This document shows positions 11,854 to 26,300 of a stretch of 64,000 nucleotides of DNA, piece by piece. Numbering within the stretch: position 1 is the first letter of the stretch; the number at the start of each line of letters is the position of its first letter. Position numbers and translations under genes: made by a program. Origin of the DNA: Clusia tigrina (lineage: Eukaryota; Arthropoda; Insecta; Diptera; Clusiidae); the NCBI GenBank assembly GCA_920105625.2, contig OV050031.1:49374705-49438704 (forward strand), read 5' to 3'. The notes under the pieces are model-generated. The model was not told the DNA's origin. It ran no database searches and was given only the letters and a program-made list of their open reading frames with translations.

Positions 11854-12254
11854 TGTTAAGTTGTTTTTGTTTAATATATACTTATTACTTTTGCTCATAT
11901 TTATAATTCATGGTTTATTTATGAAATTTTTTATTTCCTAAATAACTATACACACACATAAGTAAGTGTTATAGTTATTTCCCTCAATGCGGCTCGTTTG
12001 CTGGTGTGGCTCCAACTTGTCGTGTTGTGGCTTCCTCGCTAGTACAAATCCAAGTATCCGAGCTAAGCGGCCAGATATCGCATGTAAGCGATTGACAGGG
12101 CCGATCGGTGGTAGAAATTAAATATGGCTGTCGACCGGAACGAATGTTTGCCCGCGGGGAATTCTCTCCGCAGCATGCCATACTCCGAATTGCGAGGCAA
12201 AATATGGTCGGGTGGCAGCCATCGGAAATAAGTGTTTGCAACGTGAGTAAACGG
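11854..12254 (-). repeat. 5' LTR of the BEL/Pao element
   Basis: Aligned copy of 7334-7761 with at least two internal deletions. Directly inside it (11825-11853, minus strand) lies GGGTCTTCGAGTCGGATAGG, the expected primer-binding position, whose tRNA I could not assign. Confidence 0.8.
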
Positions 12255-12259
12255 AATGG

Positions 12260-12390
12260 GGATGACTCTCTTCTAGCAGCAAAATTGTCGTAAAATTATT
12301 TTCTGATTTAATCGTATTCGCTACGTAGTCAACCACTGCTCTATCCTCCATAGATGTGTATTTCCTTTTTCCTGTTTTTTTAGGACAATC
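12260..12390 (-). pseudogene. Jockey-like LINE fragment, right part of BEL target
   Basis: The minus strand immediately outside the AATGG duplication encodes ...AARRESSP, which continues in frame into FNNIKV at 7333. This places the BEL insertion inside a pre-existing Jockey-like RT. Confidence 0.55.
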
Positions 12391-12585
12391 TTAGTATTGC
12401 TGTGTTTATTTATTTATTTATGTTATGTATTGCAACATACTTTACAAATAAATTTAAAAAATATTGGATGCTATACAACAACGATGCCTGTGGTATAAAA
12501 ATTATTTATATTAAATAAAGTAGGTCATGTTTCCTTAAGGCTTCTTTGATTAATATTATGGTTTCTTTTTCTCTACAGCCAAAAA

Positions 12586-13271
12586 TTATTCCGGGTGTTT
12601 TATCAATTTTTGAAATGTGGCATTCAAGCAAAAAACTGTTAAAGTTGTAGCGCATTCAGAGCATTGAGTTGGGTCCATTTTAGTAAAATAATCCCTAGTG
12701 CTAAATAGCATCCTTCCCAGACGAACTCTTGCCGAAGTTATGTAGTCTTCCCTTGTGAAGTTCTCATAATAGTTTTGTCGAATTGGAAGCGGATTGTGAG
12801 TCTTAAGGAAAGAACCTGATGATTCCCACTTATTATACATATATTTCCATCTTTTGGTATGCAACAAACCATCTTATTATCAATCAAGGAATTTTAGCAA
12901 ATAATGGCAGTGATATAGACTGCTTCGCTGCTGCATCTGCATATTCAGTCGTAGGAATCGCAACATGCGCAAGTTAGCACATGATTTTTATAAAGTTTTC
13001 AATTTCTAAATTTTTGAATGTATTGCTACTAACTCAGTATGAAGCACACCTGAGTGAAACGGAATAGACCTTGTGTCAGAATTTCAAAAGTTGTATTTGC
13101 ATTTTCTTGTACAACCGCATAGGAAGTTGTTCCGTCCGTATAGAGTGTTATTTCTGGTGCAAAATTTGACTTTACTTCAGAAAAAAGTTGTCTGTTGGAT
13201 GTTGATGTTGGAAATAGAATTTCTGGTCGTCGTTTGCTTAGGTTGTTGTCGAATCGGAATGTTACGTTCAA
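12586..13271 (-). pseudogene. LINE RNase H and C-terminal Cys region
   Basis: 13029-13271 carries the first RNase H motif, TLYTDGT, then AVVQEN. 12586-12867 has the trailing pattern SARVRLGRMLFST ... PTQCSECATTL, in which a Cys-x2-Cys and following residues resemble the zinc-like end of I- and R1-type ORF2. The pieces lie in different frames. In a working element this domain degrades template RNA during target-primed reverse transcription. Confidence 0.7.
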
Positions 13272-14341
13272 TAAGGAAAGTCAAAATATTGGTAATGCCA
13301 CAACATTTTTTGGCAATGGAGGAATGTTTTCCACAATCTTTTAGTTTCTCTCAAAAAGGATTGTGTAGTCCATGTGATTTGATGGTAAGCGCTTTAGCTA
13401 CAAGTCTGACCGCCCTATTTGCAAGCAGCCAAAATTATGAAGACGTGCTTCAACTTCTAGGGTGTTTATAGGCCTTGATGTTAGAATTCCAGTAGCTGTT
13501 CTGAAACATTTTCGAAGAGCTGTGTCCAATTTCTTTATATTGGTTGTCGTAGTCCAACCATAGACTGTTATGTAATGCATAATTATACCAGATGTTAGAG
13601 CTCTACAAATTCTAATCGCCGCATCAATGTTTGGACTTTTTTCTAGAACAGATCACTTTTAAAAGATTATTAATCTTACTTAATTTGTTAACTAGATATT
13701 TTGTGTGTTGGTTCCATAAAAGTGATTTTGTGAAAATCATTCCAAGTGTTTTCTTTTGGCTTTTGACTGGAATTTACTCCTCTCTCACATTAATCGTTCG
13801 AGTATAGGAGTTATGTTTACGACAAACGTGTATAATTTCACAGTTGTTGATAGGAATCCTTGCTCCTTTGCTTATTGTCCATTGGTTTATTTTTTTATCA
13901 AAGCTCCGAAGGTTTTCCGTTACTTCAGTGTTTATACCAGAAACTATTGCAAAATTTTATCAGCAGATATACAAAAAAAATCGATCCCCTTACAATCTTT
14001 TAGCGTAACCAGTGAATTTGCTTAAAAGATGTAAAGAATTACAGACAACGGTGACCCTTCTAGGATACCATTTTCAAACGGATTGTGACAGATGTCCATC
14101 AATCCTTATAGTAATGTGTCTATTGGTAAGAAATAATAAACATTTTTTTTTATATACCCCATTCATGAAGTTCCTTGATCACAAAAATAGATATTACACG
14201 ATCAAATGGTTTTTCTCGATCTTCAGAAATTATAACACTATGGGTTTTTTTCTTCAAATTTTCTTTCAACTGGGATTCTAATTGATGACAGAGTTGTGTA
14301 CACCATAATTTGGTAAAAATGCATACTGTTCTTGTAATAGT

Positions 14342-14760
14342 TATACCCTTTACCATTAAAAAAGGTAAATAGGGTATACTAATTTTGTGCTTTTGAGAGG
14401 GGTTCCAATTTCAAGAACGAGGCGTGGTAGGTATGGACATATATATACAGATATGATCAGAATCACTTTCTAAGCAATTTTTATTTTGTCCATCCGTCTG
14501 TCCGTCTGTGGCCAACTTTTTTCTACAGCGTTGGAGCTATCTTAATTTTTCAAAAGTATAGTCTCGATAAAGATACAGAGCCAGATTGCTATATGGGCCG
14601 ATTTGAACAAAGACCACGCCTACCTCCCATATACGGTTATGTTAATATACGCTTGCTATATGGGCCGATTACTTTTTGTAAAGATTTGATCCTTCAAGCA
14701 GATAAGAATTTTTTTCAGGTTTAGGTATAGGCCATAAACCCGCATTTTTCCAGCCATGGG
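14342..14760 (+). repeat. Helentron/DINE-like repeat, truncated copy 1
   Basis: It starts TATACCCTTTACC then the hairpin half AAAAAAGGTAAATAGGGTATAC, shared with 42936 and 54768. It continues with AGAGGGGTTCCAATTTCAAG, GATATGATCAGAATCAC and a GTCY run (GTCCATCCGTCTGTCCGTC). The right part of the family is missing. It interrupts the I-like LINE RT. Confidence 0.75.
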
Positions 14761-15114
14761 AAAATGCCTGTTACAATAGTATTGCTGTAGAGTTTGCATA
14801 GCCGAATTTTTAACTAACTAGAGCATTTTTAATCATAGAATATGTGATTTTATTTGTACACGGATTGGTATCTTCACAACTGTGAAGAACGGAGTTAAGC
14901 TCAGAAAGAGTGATCTCTTTGCCTACATTGGTATTTCAAGCCAAGTCAATGTCTATTCCTAGTTTCTTAGTAATTATATCACGATTAGAGGAGCCATTAG
15001 AACTGATGGAGCTCTAAAATTTTGCAAATATATCAGCAATGTCCTTTGGGTGACATGTGACATTATTTTGAAGAAATATTGATGGAAAATTTGAGACTCT
15101 AGCAGTCCTTACGA

Positions 15115-16570
<1,456 letters not shown>

Positions 16571-16628
16571 TTCTTCAGGTACTACATTTCCAGTTTCTGC
16601 GATTTTTCAACAATTTCATAAAATTAAT

Positions 16629-16916
16629 TTACGTGCTCCGAAATGCTTGCGCCCTGAGACAAACTGTGGTGCAAAAGATTTTTAAATAGCTAAATTTTTT
16701 AGCAGATCCCGATGGCTGGTAAATTTCTTTAAATTTATTCAAAGCCCTTACACAATGCCGTACATGGTTAATTTGGCATGCTTTCAGGCAAAGAATTATG
16801 CTAGCAAGAAGCTTTTCATCTTTCGCATCAAACGCGTCTGACTCTGCTGCAGTTGTATTTTCACATTTTATAAATTTTCCACTAACTATTCTCCACAGCA
16901 ATGGTCTAGAACGCAA
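16629..16916 (-). pseudogene. copia gag N-terminal part
   Basis: A 95-codon minus frame with LWRIVSGKF near its start and AESDAFDAKDEKLLASIILCL, the pattern of copia gag (W...D.KA...I...L). It stops before the frame at 16570, so a frameshift or stop separates the two gag parts. Confidence 0.65.
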
Positions 16917-16950
16917 TGGACTAGAACACTTGTGGACGGATCACGACGCA

Positions 16951-17183
16951 TAATTCGAATCGTTTTTCGATTGATTATAAACCGGCGGAACTTATTTTAT
17001 TTATATTTAATTAATTGTTCAAAAAAATTCAAAACTGATCAGGATTAAGGCCTGGCCACATAACTTGTTTACAAATGTGGAAACAAACCGACGAGGATGT
17101 ATTCATCTTACCAATTTATTAACAAATGAAACAACAGCTTACAGCTAAAACATAAGAAGCAAACAAGAATAAGAAGTTGTAAA
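16951..17183. other. Unassigned linker between copia and Tc1-like remains
   Basis: A/T-rich with no recognisable motif. It could hold decayed copia leader or LINE sequence. Confidence 0.3.
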
Positions 17184-17214
17184 TTACAAAGCCAAGAAGA
17201 AAGAAATCATTCCA

Positions 17215-18005
<791 letters not shown>

Positions 18006-18399
18006 TTTTTCAAAAAAAAAAAAATATATTATTACCATATTAAAATAATAAATATTATTAAAAAACACTGTAATTTAAATATACTCTTACTTTTTAATTG
18101 TTGCGATTTAAAAAATTAGGAGATTTTTATGATTTTTTGGAATCTAAAATTTTGCTGATATTATTCTGACTGGCCAAAATGACGACTATTATCACAATGT
18201 GCTTTTTTTCTTTAACACGTGCATCAACTTTACCAAAATTTTTTCATATTTTGTTTTGCACTCACATTCCATAACGGTTAATACAGTGGTGGAATTAAAA
18301 ATAAGTCCGCGTTAAAAAATAATTGCAACTAAAATTGAATGTTGGGTGCGCTGCTATTATTTTGACCGCAACTGTATATATTGAGTTGCTAGATCTGAT

Positions 18400-19060
18400 C
18401 AATCAGTTTTACTTTTAACATAGCGCTCGAATCAATTTAGCAATATCAGAATTGTACCAAACTGGACTATTACGCTCATTATTTTTTTGCTGATTGCAAT
18501 TGACTCATTTGCTACCTTTCTTATAATTTTTTTCATTGTTGCGGCCTCCTTGTTAATTTTTAATGATGATCAAATAGAGTCATTGGAACAAATTATTGTT
18601 TTTGCATAAAATTTTTGGCAATCAGCTTTTTTGTCATTGAATTTTGGTGTCAATAATTTATTTTTCAATACTTTACAATCCTAATAATGATTGGAAAATG
18701 ATCTTGTCTCTCTAATTTTTTACATGCATTTGGACATCTAACTGTAGTTTTCATTAGTTCACGCAAATCCAAATCATTATCAGTAAATAATGCCATCAGC
18801 GCACACTGGGGCAGAATGTCATTTTTGGGCGCTTAATTCAGGGAAGCTGAAGTTCTCCCAAATTGTTGTCAATTCTATTTATAGATACCTATTTTAAGAA
18901 AAATAAAACATTTTTAAGCATAGTTTAAAGGGAAACAATTTTTTTTTAAATGTACGTGTTTACCGATAGCCCCCGAAATTTAAATTTTTTATATTGCCTC
19001 AGATTTTAGTGTGAAATAGTTCAGGTATTTATTCAATTTATTATTTGTAATTTTCTCTTA
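18400..19060 (-). pseudogene. LINE endonuclease remnant
   Basis: Conceptual translation of the minus strand gives fragments such as RQDHFPIIIRI near 18680-18800, like the closing (S)DHFPI motif of APE-type LINE endonucleases. It lies between the ORF1-like frame (19.5-19.8 kb) and the Tc1 insertion, the expected order for an I-like LINE. Frames are heavily broken. Confidence 0.45.
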
Positions 19061-20140
19061 ATTTTTTTTTCTTCTCTTAATTTTCATCAGTTTCCACATC
19101 AGAGTATTCCTGTTTCTCGTTTTCAACCCCTATGCGGCTCGGCAATAGAAGTTGTGTTACCATTTTTGGTAGACTTCCCAGTTTATTTTTAGGCAAGTCC
19201 CTTTGGCTAGATATTATTGGATCTGAATTCAACAACAGCCTTTGGGAAAACATCCTAGTTGGACCTCTGTCGAGCACACTTCGGAGAAAATCTCTCTGGA
19301 TGTTTTGAATTCCTTGTGGCTTCTTGAGCTTCCATAGAAAACTGATCTATTGGTAAAAGAGCATCTCGTGAATGAGGTACTTATTCACAGTATGAGTTAT
19401 TTTGGACCATGAATACTCTTTCACAAATAATCTTGCAGTATCATGAGTGAAGGTGCGTAATTTTGTAACATCAATTTCATGACCATTTGAAAAAATCATT
19501 AGGATAGTGTGTAAATTATGCTAAAATTAATTCCAGTAATAGTTGCTTCCATTTCTGTGCTTTGGAAATATTTTCTGCCAGTATTCGTCTTTCGAATATA
19601 TTTTTAGTGTGACCAAGTTTTTGACAATTTACACATCTCATAGAGTTTGGAAAGTATTCCTGTACCTCCATTTTTTCCCACCCTAGTTTACGGTAGTCAG
19701 GACGATGGATCAGGTTAAATATTAAAATGGCAGCACCAGTTGGGAAAATTGTACCTTCAACTTTTCTCATTATTTTCCTAACTCCAACAACATTTTGATC
19801 TGCCAATTAGGAAATCAATTCTTCATCAGGAATATCGATAATATTTTTGGAGTGAATTCTACGTGATATATGGTTTAATCCTCTTTCAATTTGGATCACA
19901 TTGTATGCAGATATTGGACGAGACGTTTTTTCTTATGAGTCCAGATTTGCAGATATTACCAAATATCTAGGATAATTATCGTTGTTTTGGCGTGTTTCAG
20001 GAAGAGGAACAAAGTCCCCGGCTCTAGACGTTTGTGTCTTGTTTTGCTAACGCTTTGATCCAATTTTAGGTGTATAAACCTATTATGATTGGGGGGTACT
20101 ACTCACTATTTTTATTTGTTTGAATTTATTTCATTCCGAT
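19061..20140 (-). pseudogene. LINE ORF1 (gag-like) with zinc knuckle
   Basis: Minus frame 19516-19806 encodes GWEKMEVQEYFPNSMRCVNC followed by QKLGHTK, a CCHC knuckle start typical of I-clade ORF1; the last Cys is lost in NIFERR. Ser- and charge-rich sequence follows to 19077. ORF1 proteins bind LINE RNA. The knuckle is broken and stops flank it. Confidence 0.6.
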
Positions 20141-20149
20141 TAAGAAAAT

Positions 20150-20830
20150 TTCAAAACTAGAGAAACTGAAAATATATTAAAAGTAACTTTTTCAGATTTT
20201 TCCGATTAAGGAACTGTTTGACAGGAAAAGCGAATTTGACAAACAATTTATGTTTGTTATGAATAAAATACTGATGCTAGATAACGTAACTGTGTTGTCG
20301 GCAAAAGTTGAAGTTGTAAGATTTATGTCAGTTGGTAAATCGAATGTATAGATCAGATAAAATAGGCGTACTTCTCTGTGGTATACCTGCTTCAATGTTT
20401 TTGTCTCTAGATGTGAAATTTTTGTACTAAATCTTAATAACACTATCCGTTATTTATGATTCTAAGAGTTGGTGAACGGTCACTAACCATTTATACCATA
20501 CCTTATAAAATGCCAGAGCTACATAAACATATTGCAGTAGAACACTTTTTAATCTTTAGGGCAGACTGTATTTCTGATACAATTCTGTGCACCTGCTCAA
20601 CTGTCCCGTGGTTTTCTCGGAAGTCAAATGGATATTGTGAGATTAAATTATAACTCTCGGAATATTGATTGCAGTTTGCCACTAATGGCTTTTCAAATAA
20701 CTCAAAGAGCGTTGGTGTTAGAGTAATAGGCCTATAAGAGGAGAGAAATGTTGGATCTGTACCTGATTTAGGTATAAGGGTGATTTGTGAGGATTTCTAA
20801 GCTTCCGCATCCAAGTAGTACTGCAGTGAG
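20150..20830 (-). pseudogene. Jockey-type RT fragment
   Basis: The minus strand encodes GIPQRSTPILSDLYI-like sequence at 20330-20400, then FDLPTDINLTTSTFADNT. This is the RT active-site block with Asn in place of the second catalytic Asp (codon 20294-20296). Upstream pieces (20560-20800) fit RT palm coding. Short and frameshifted. Confidence 0.65.
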
Positions 20831-20934
20831 TAGGTTGGTGGTAGGTGGGATTGGCCGCCCAGTGTACCAAAAGCACACTTGAGCACACCTAATGCCCATT
20901 GTGATACCACGGTGGGGCGCCGATCAAGCACTGA

Positions 20935-21375
20935 CTAAAATATGCCCTTACTTGGGATGGTGATAGTCAGTGCAAGGACAGCGCCGGGAAAAGCATGACT
21001 TCCCCAGTATGTTGCAGGAAACCATCCTGATAGTTTGAGGAACCTTGCTATGTCCCTAATATTAAAGGATGACAGCTCTGTCAGGCTTGTAATAAATGGG
21101 GCACCAAAGGTGCGAATTATTCTTCTGCTCAAGGATGGGCTGTGACATAAGAGGTGGAAAACCATCTCGTCCTCTTCCTCGGAACAACAGCCTCGGCAAA
21201 AATCGTTTGAGGGTAGGCCCAGTCTTTCTGTGTGCTTCCCCAGAATGCAGTGGCCGGTGAAAACCGATACAGTTGTCCACAGTGATTCGCGATCAAGTCG
21301 AAGAAGTTGATTGGTTCTGTGTTTATCCAATCTTGCCCAAGTTAGTCTAGCCGTGTGGCAGGACTCTACCTCCAA
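20935..21375 (-). pseudogene. R1-type LINE C-terminal domain
   Basis: A 146-codon open minus frame. It has TARLTWARLDKHRTNQLLRL, then VFTGHCILGKHTERLGLPSN, the Cys cluster CRGCCSEEEDEMVFHLLCHSP, and RFLKLSGWF near the end. This matches the RT-distal domain of R1/Waldo-like LINEs, which contacts RNA and target DNA. It is open here but separated from RT by (TA)n and frameshifts. Confidence 0.75.
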
Positions 21376-21393
21376 GCTTGAAACCGTCGCTAT

Positions 21394-21394
<1 letters not shown>

Positions 21395-21458
<64 letters not shown>
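21395..21458. repeat. (TA)n microsatellite
   Basis: About 64 bp of TA interrupting R1-type LINE coding sequence. Confidence 0.93.
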
Positions 21459-21460
<2 letters not shown>

Positions 21461-21892
21461 TCTTTTGAAGTCCAGTCATTTCTGCTTGGAATCGTGAGGT
21501 CGAACTCTATTTTTAATCGGGATAGACCGACATGTAATCGATAAAGTTGGGGACAGGTGGATCCTGATTCAGAATAGCGTTCAGTCTAATGCCAGCTTAG
21601 CTTGTTGCTTAAGCAGGAGCCCCGAAGGGAACCAGTGCAGCATGGAAAAAAGGTCTTTCGTAGGTGTTGGATATTGCAGGCCCTTTCGAGAGTTTGCCGC
21701 CAAAAGACCGACCAGCCAGAGCACGACTCGAGGAAGAAGTGCCCATCGTGCTCCAACTGCTCTTCTACAGCAGTATATAGCACATGTTGATTTACGTGCC
21801 CTCTCAGTCAGATTGGCTTTCCAATTAAGCATTGGGTCCAGAATCAGTACCTAAGTACTTAGCGTGTGTGATCAAAGAAAGCGGAGTGCCGT

Positions 21893-22400
21893 TTAGACTA
21901 GGCATTGTACATCTTGGAATTTTGTACTTCCTAGTGAAAAGCATAGCCTCGGTTTTAGATGGGTTAACCCCAAGTTTGAATTCACGACACCAGTTCGACA
22001 GGATAGAAATTGATAGTTAAGTTTTTCGGAAAGTGTTCGCGGAAATTTGCCGGATGCCACGATTGCTATGTTGTCCGCATAGGCTAGCACTTTACATCCA
22101 GTAGATTCCAATCTCACCAGCAGTGTGTTAACTGCCAGGTTCCAGAGAAGGGGTGATAAAACATCCCCCTTCCGGTGGCCCCCTGTTAACCACCCTCCTT
22201 GATTGGGCACTGCCGATCGTGGAAGGGATGGCTCTAGATTTTAGTAGAAGCTCTATACATTTAAGAAGGCCAGAGTACAGGTTAAGATTATAGAGTGCGG
22301 AAATGGCAGCGTTGGGGCATACATTGTTGAATGCTCCCTCGATGTCCAGAAATTCGGCAAGTGTGAATTTTAGACTAGTGAGTACTGCGTTGTAAATGTA
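21893..22400 (-). pseudogene. R1-type LINE reverse transcriptase
   Basis: Two overlapping frames. The upstream one reads LAEFLDIEGAFNNVCPNAAI, the first catalytic Asp block. The next reads GGHRKGDVLSPLLWNLAVNT then LAYADNIAIVASGKFP. The active-site box is YADN instead of YADD (codon 22070-22072), which should abolish polymerisation. A frameshift near 22170 separates the frames. Confidence 0.8.
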
Positions 22401-22401
22401 G

Positions 22402-23104
22402 TGTAGGGGTGATATATGTGTGTAGATGAGGGTTGATTGAACATCAACTGCGTTGGCCTTGCAAGATCGGCTTACGCATCGATTGCAGATTTCACACAAC
22501 GTATGAATGCAATTATATACAGAAACCTAGTGCGAAGCGGAATGTCGCCCTCAGCAGAGTTTTTGACCGGCAGAGTGTGCCGTTGGCCAAGCTACTTGTT
22601 TGTGCTGTTCTGTGACTATGCCTAGTCCAGAGCACGAGAGAAGAAATAAGAATTCTAATGCAGGATTGCAGTTTTAGAGGTTCAGATTAATTCTGGTTTA
22701 TTTGGTGGCTCGCTGGCCTTTTTATATTATTCAATTCTTATTGTTTTCTTATTCTAACCTATATAAAATGTATCTATCTTATTTACACTAATTACAAATC
22801 ATATTCCCGAAATTTGTCTCAAGTATCGGATTACCGATATTATTCATTGACGAATCATCGTCTTTGTTTATGTTAATTATTTTGAGTGCAAGTACAGGGC
22901 TAAAAGTCACTGCACTGTCTAACATGCATGCGCTGCAATATATGCAGCGTGTGTTATTTCACCCCCAAAACGCTGGTCTAGCGTATTTGGACATTGAGTG
23001 CAATTGCGCACGCTGCGCTATTGTCAGTTTGTTTGCATATGCGACTTGCTGCTGTGCTTATGACGATGTGTGGTCGTCAGTGTACACTTGTATGGTACAC
23101 TACA
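22402..23104 (-). repeat. 3' LTR of the 7.7-kb element
   Basis: It runs TGTAGGGGTG ... GTACACTACA on the plus strand. It contains a minus-strand TATA box (TATAAAAA, 22719-22726), an AATAAA (22698-22703) and a near-perfect palindrome CGCTGCAATATATGCAGCG (22931-22949). Confidence 0.95.
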
Positions 23105-23117
23105 CCCTCACCCTTAA
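23105..23117 (-). other. Polypurine tract of the 7.7-kb element
   Basis: The minus strand reads AAGGGTGAGGG abutting the 3' LTR start TGTAGTG, the expected plus-strand primer. Confidence 0.7.
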
Positions 23118-23326
23118 GAGAAAAATTAGGGGTGTTAGCAAATAATTTTTCTGGAAATATGGTTTGCGTTGTATTAGATGTGTTAGATGATTTACATATT
23201 AATTGTTTCTTATTATTAATGTTACATAGTAGCGTTTTTAAAATTACAAATTATGCAGTTTACATATTTTTATGATTGTTAATTACATTGTTTTGCTTAT
23301 ATATTGTGATATTTTTAATTATAAAT
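23118..23326 (-). other. Non-coding gap between pol and the 3' LTR
   Basis: About 210 bp of A/T-rich sequence after the pol stop. No env or other ORF is present. Confidence 0.6.
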
Positions 23327-26300
23327 TTAAATTACATTGTATGGTTTTAATTGATTATTATGTACTTTCTTAGGTGTACCATTATATTCTATTAATGAAT
23401 TTACTCCTAACTTATCTAGTATCTTATATGGTCCTTTATATGGATTTACATTCTTTTTTCTGTTTTCTACTTTTAATAGAACTAAATCTCCTATTTCTAC
23501 ATTAAGTGTATTTGTATTAGTTTTTGAATCGGTTAGTGTGCGTTTTTGTTTTGCTTTTATTAGCATTTGTTTTGCCTTTTCGTGGGCATAGCGTAATCTC
23601 GCTTTTAGCTCGTTGGCGTAATTTTCAAAGTTGTAAATTTTTGTGTTACTTTCTATTATTTCATTGGGTAAACCTGGGAGTTTCCCATATATTAATTCAT
23701 ATGGCGTGTAGCCCGTGTCAACATGTGGCATTGTGTTGTACGTAAAAGTGAAGTAGGGAATCCACTTATCCCATTCGTCGTCGTTTGTCGATGTCAGTAG
23801 GAATTCATTCAAGACTCTGTGGTTGCGTTTTAGTGAGCCTATCGTTTGGTGGTGGTACGGTGTCGAAAATTTCTGTTGTATTTTGAGCAGTGTACATATG
23901 TTTGCCATTAGCTCGTTTGTAAATTCTGTCCCGTTGTCAGATTTAAGAATTTTGAAGTGTCCGTATTTGAGTATAAATTGTTCAACTAATGTTTTGGCTG
24001 TTGTGAGTGCGTCTTTTGTTATCATTGGATGTGCGATTACGAACTTTGTCAGCTCGCACTGCATGGTCAGTATGTAGCGGTATTCGTTTGAAATTTTTAG
24101 TGGTCCTACGGTGTCAATTGATATGACTTCGAAACTTGTGTTAGGGGTGTCTGTTATGGTTTGTGGTTCTTTGATGTGTCTTGTTTGTTTACACTTCACG
24201 CATGTGTCACAGTTGGATACGAATTTCTTTACCATTTGGTTCATATTTTTCCAAATGTATCTTTGTTTTAGTTTGAGTAGAGTTTTTCTTACTCCGGGAT
24301 GTCCTGTTTTGTGGCATTCATCTATTAGTTTGTATTTTAAAATATCCTCCGTTATTCTCTTTGGAGGTATATAAATTAATATTTTTAGCTGAGGACTTTT
24401 GCTATTAATTTTTATTTTTGCGTAGGCTTCTTTAAATTCTTCTTTTGTATATATTTTGAATATTTCATCATTATTTGCAATTGCTAATTCTTTAATTTTT
24501 TCTTTCTTCGTTTTGGATATCAATTTCCTCAGAATCGAGTCTAGTCTCGCTGATTTATCATTGATTCCTGCATGCTTTATATTTTCATTTATATTTTTAT
24601 TTTTAGGTCGGAGCTTCTTCAGAGTCGAATCTTGATTCGGTGAATTATCGCTTTCGCCTATGTGCACAATATCATTTTTCATATATATATTCATTTTTTC
24701 AAAGCTTTGATTTTTCTTGTCGACATTAAATTTTAATTTTTTAATATTCTTGACGTCATTTATTGATGTACATTCCCATATTTGAAGGTGATCAGTCTCC
24801 TGAGATATGCAATTTCTCAATTTCTTATTTTCATTTTTATTTGCCTCTTTATTTATTTCATTTTTATTTGCCTCTTTATTTATTTCATTTTTATTTGCCA
24901 TCCCTCTCGTTATTACTAGGGTTCTTTTGGCTTTTTCATCAATTTCTTTCGGTATCATCTCTTTTAGAATGTCTGAATCGATTTGTATTCTTGACAATGC
25001 ATCTGCATTTGTATTCATCTTTCCTGTTTTATATACTATGTTAAAATCATAGTCACTGAGGTCTAATCTAATTCTGGTCATTTTAGATGAAGGGTTTTTG
25101 TGAGAGAATAGCGATATCAGTGGTCGATGGTCAGTTACTACCGTGAACTTTTGACCATATAGATAGGGTTTGAAGAAGTTAATACCCCAATGTATTGCTA
25201 GTAGCTCTTTTTCTATTACTGGCTTATTCAAATCGTGTTTTTGTAATGATTTGCTAGCATATGATATTGGTAAATCTTGTCCTATTTCGCCTTGTGATAG
25301 TACGGCGCCTAATGCATAATTCGATGCATCTGTAGTTAATATGAAAGGTTTATCAAAATTTGGGTATTGCAATAGTGGTGGGTTTATTAATTTTAGTTTA
25401 AGAGTTTCAAAAGATTTTTGGCATTCATCTGTCCATACAAATTTGGCTGATTTCTTTAGTAAGGAGTTTAAACATTTTGCAATATCTGCAAATTCTGGTA
25501 TAAATTTTCTATAGTAGTTGCAGAATGCAACGAATCTTCTTACTTCGTCTGCGTTTTTCGGTTGAGGGTAATTTTTTACAGTCTCGTATTTTGCTGGGTC
25601 AGTTTTAACTCCGTCTTGTGTAATCAAATGTCCTAAATATACGACTTCTGGTCTCAGAAAGTTGCATTTTGCTGCGTTTAATTTTAAGTTATGTTGTTTT
25701 AGTCTGTCTAGTACTTTGATTAAATTTTGGTTATGGTGGTTTAAACTGCATCCATAGATGATTATGTCATCTACATAAAGGAATGCTTCTGAGTCAAGTC
25801 CTGAGAGTGCTATTGTTAACATTCTCTGAAAGCTGTTGGATGAAATTTTTAGTCCGAAAGGTAGTCTTTTAAATTGATAATGTCCATTAGATGTGGAAAA
25901 AGCTGTTAATGGTCGTGATTGTTTTTCTAATTTTATTTGATGAAATGAACTGGTCATGTCTAAGGTTGAAAACCATTTTGCTCTGCCTAACTTGTCTAGA
26001 ATGTCTTCTAGGCGAGTTAGCGGGAATTTATCATTTACTATTTTGTCATTCAGTTTTCTAAAATCCACTACTAGTCTCCATTTCTTTTTGTCAATAGTGT
26101 TCTTTTTAGGAACCAAAAGGAGTGGAGCATTGTATGGGCTGACTGAAGGTTCAATGATATCCTCTTGTAGCATTTTCTTTACCTGTTCATTCACAATTTC
26201 TGTGTGTGTGTGTGGCAGTCTGTAGTTTTTAATGTAAACGGGGGTGTTGTCATGTGTCGTTATGTTTTGTGTGTAAAAATTGTTTGTCGAAAGTGGTTCG

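Larger units (their letters stand above)
7334..12254 (-). mobile_element. BEL/Pao-type LTR retrotransposon, internally deleted
   Basis: Two direct repeats (7334-7761 and about 11854-12254) bracket a minus-strand interior with a BEL/Pao gag zinc knuckle and retropepsin region. AATGG lies immediately left (7329-7333) and right (12255-12259), a 5-bp target duplication as expected for this superfamily. A polypurine tract adjoins the 3' LTR. Only about 4.1 kb of interior remains, so most of RT, RNase H and integrase is missing or unrecognisable. The LTRs differ by deletions, e.g. a ~33-bp block present at 7620-7653 is absent from the right LTR, so the copy is old. Confidence 0.8.
20835..22401 (-). 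mobile_element. R1-type LINE 3' half, interrupted by (TA)n
   Basis: Minus-strand RT and C-terminal region of an R1-clade LINE. RT blocks lie at 21890-22400 (EFLDIEGAFNNV, TGGHRKGDVLSPLLWNL, AYADNIAIV). The C-terminal domain (20935-21375) has TGHCILGKHTERLGL, a CRGC...EEEDE...HLLCHSP zinc-like pattern. A (TA)n tract splits it at 21395-21458. The right edge is the insertion point of the 7.7-kb LTR element. Confidence 0.8.

Noticed and set aside
23105..23326. env gene after pol
   Set aside because: Only ~220 bp before the LTR, no ORF.
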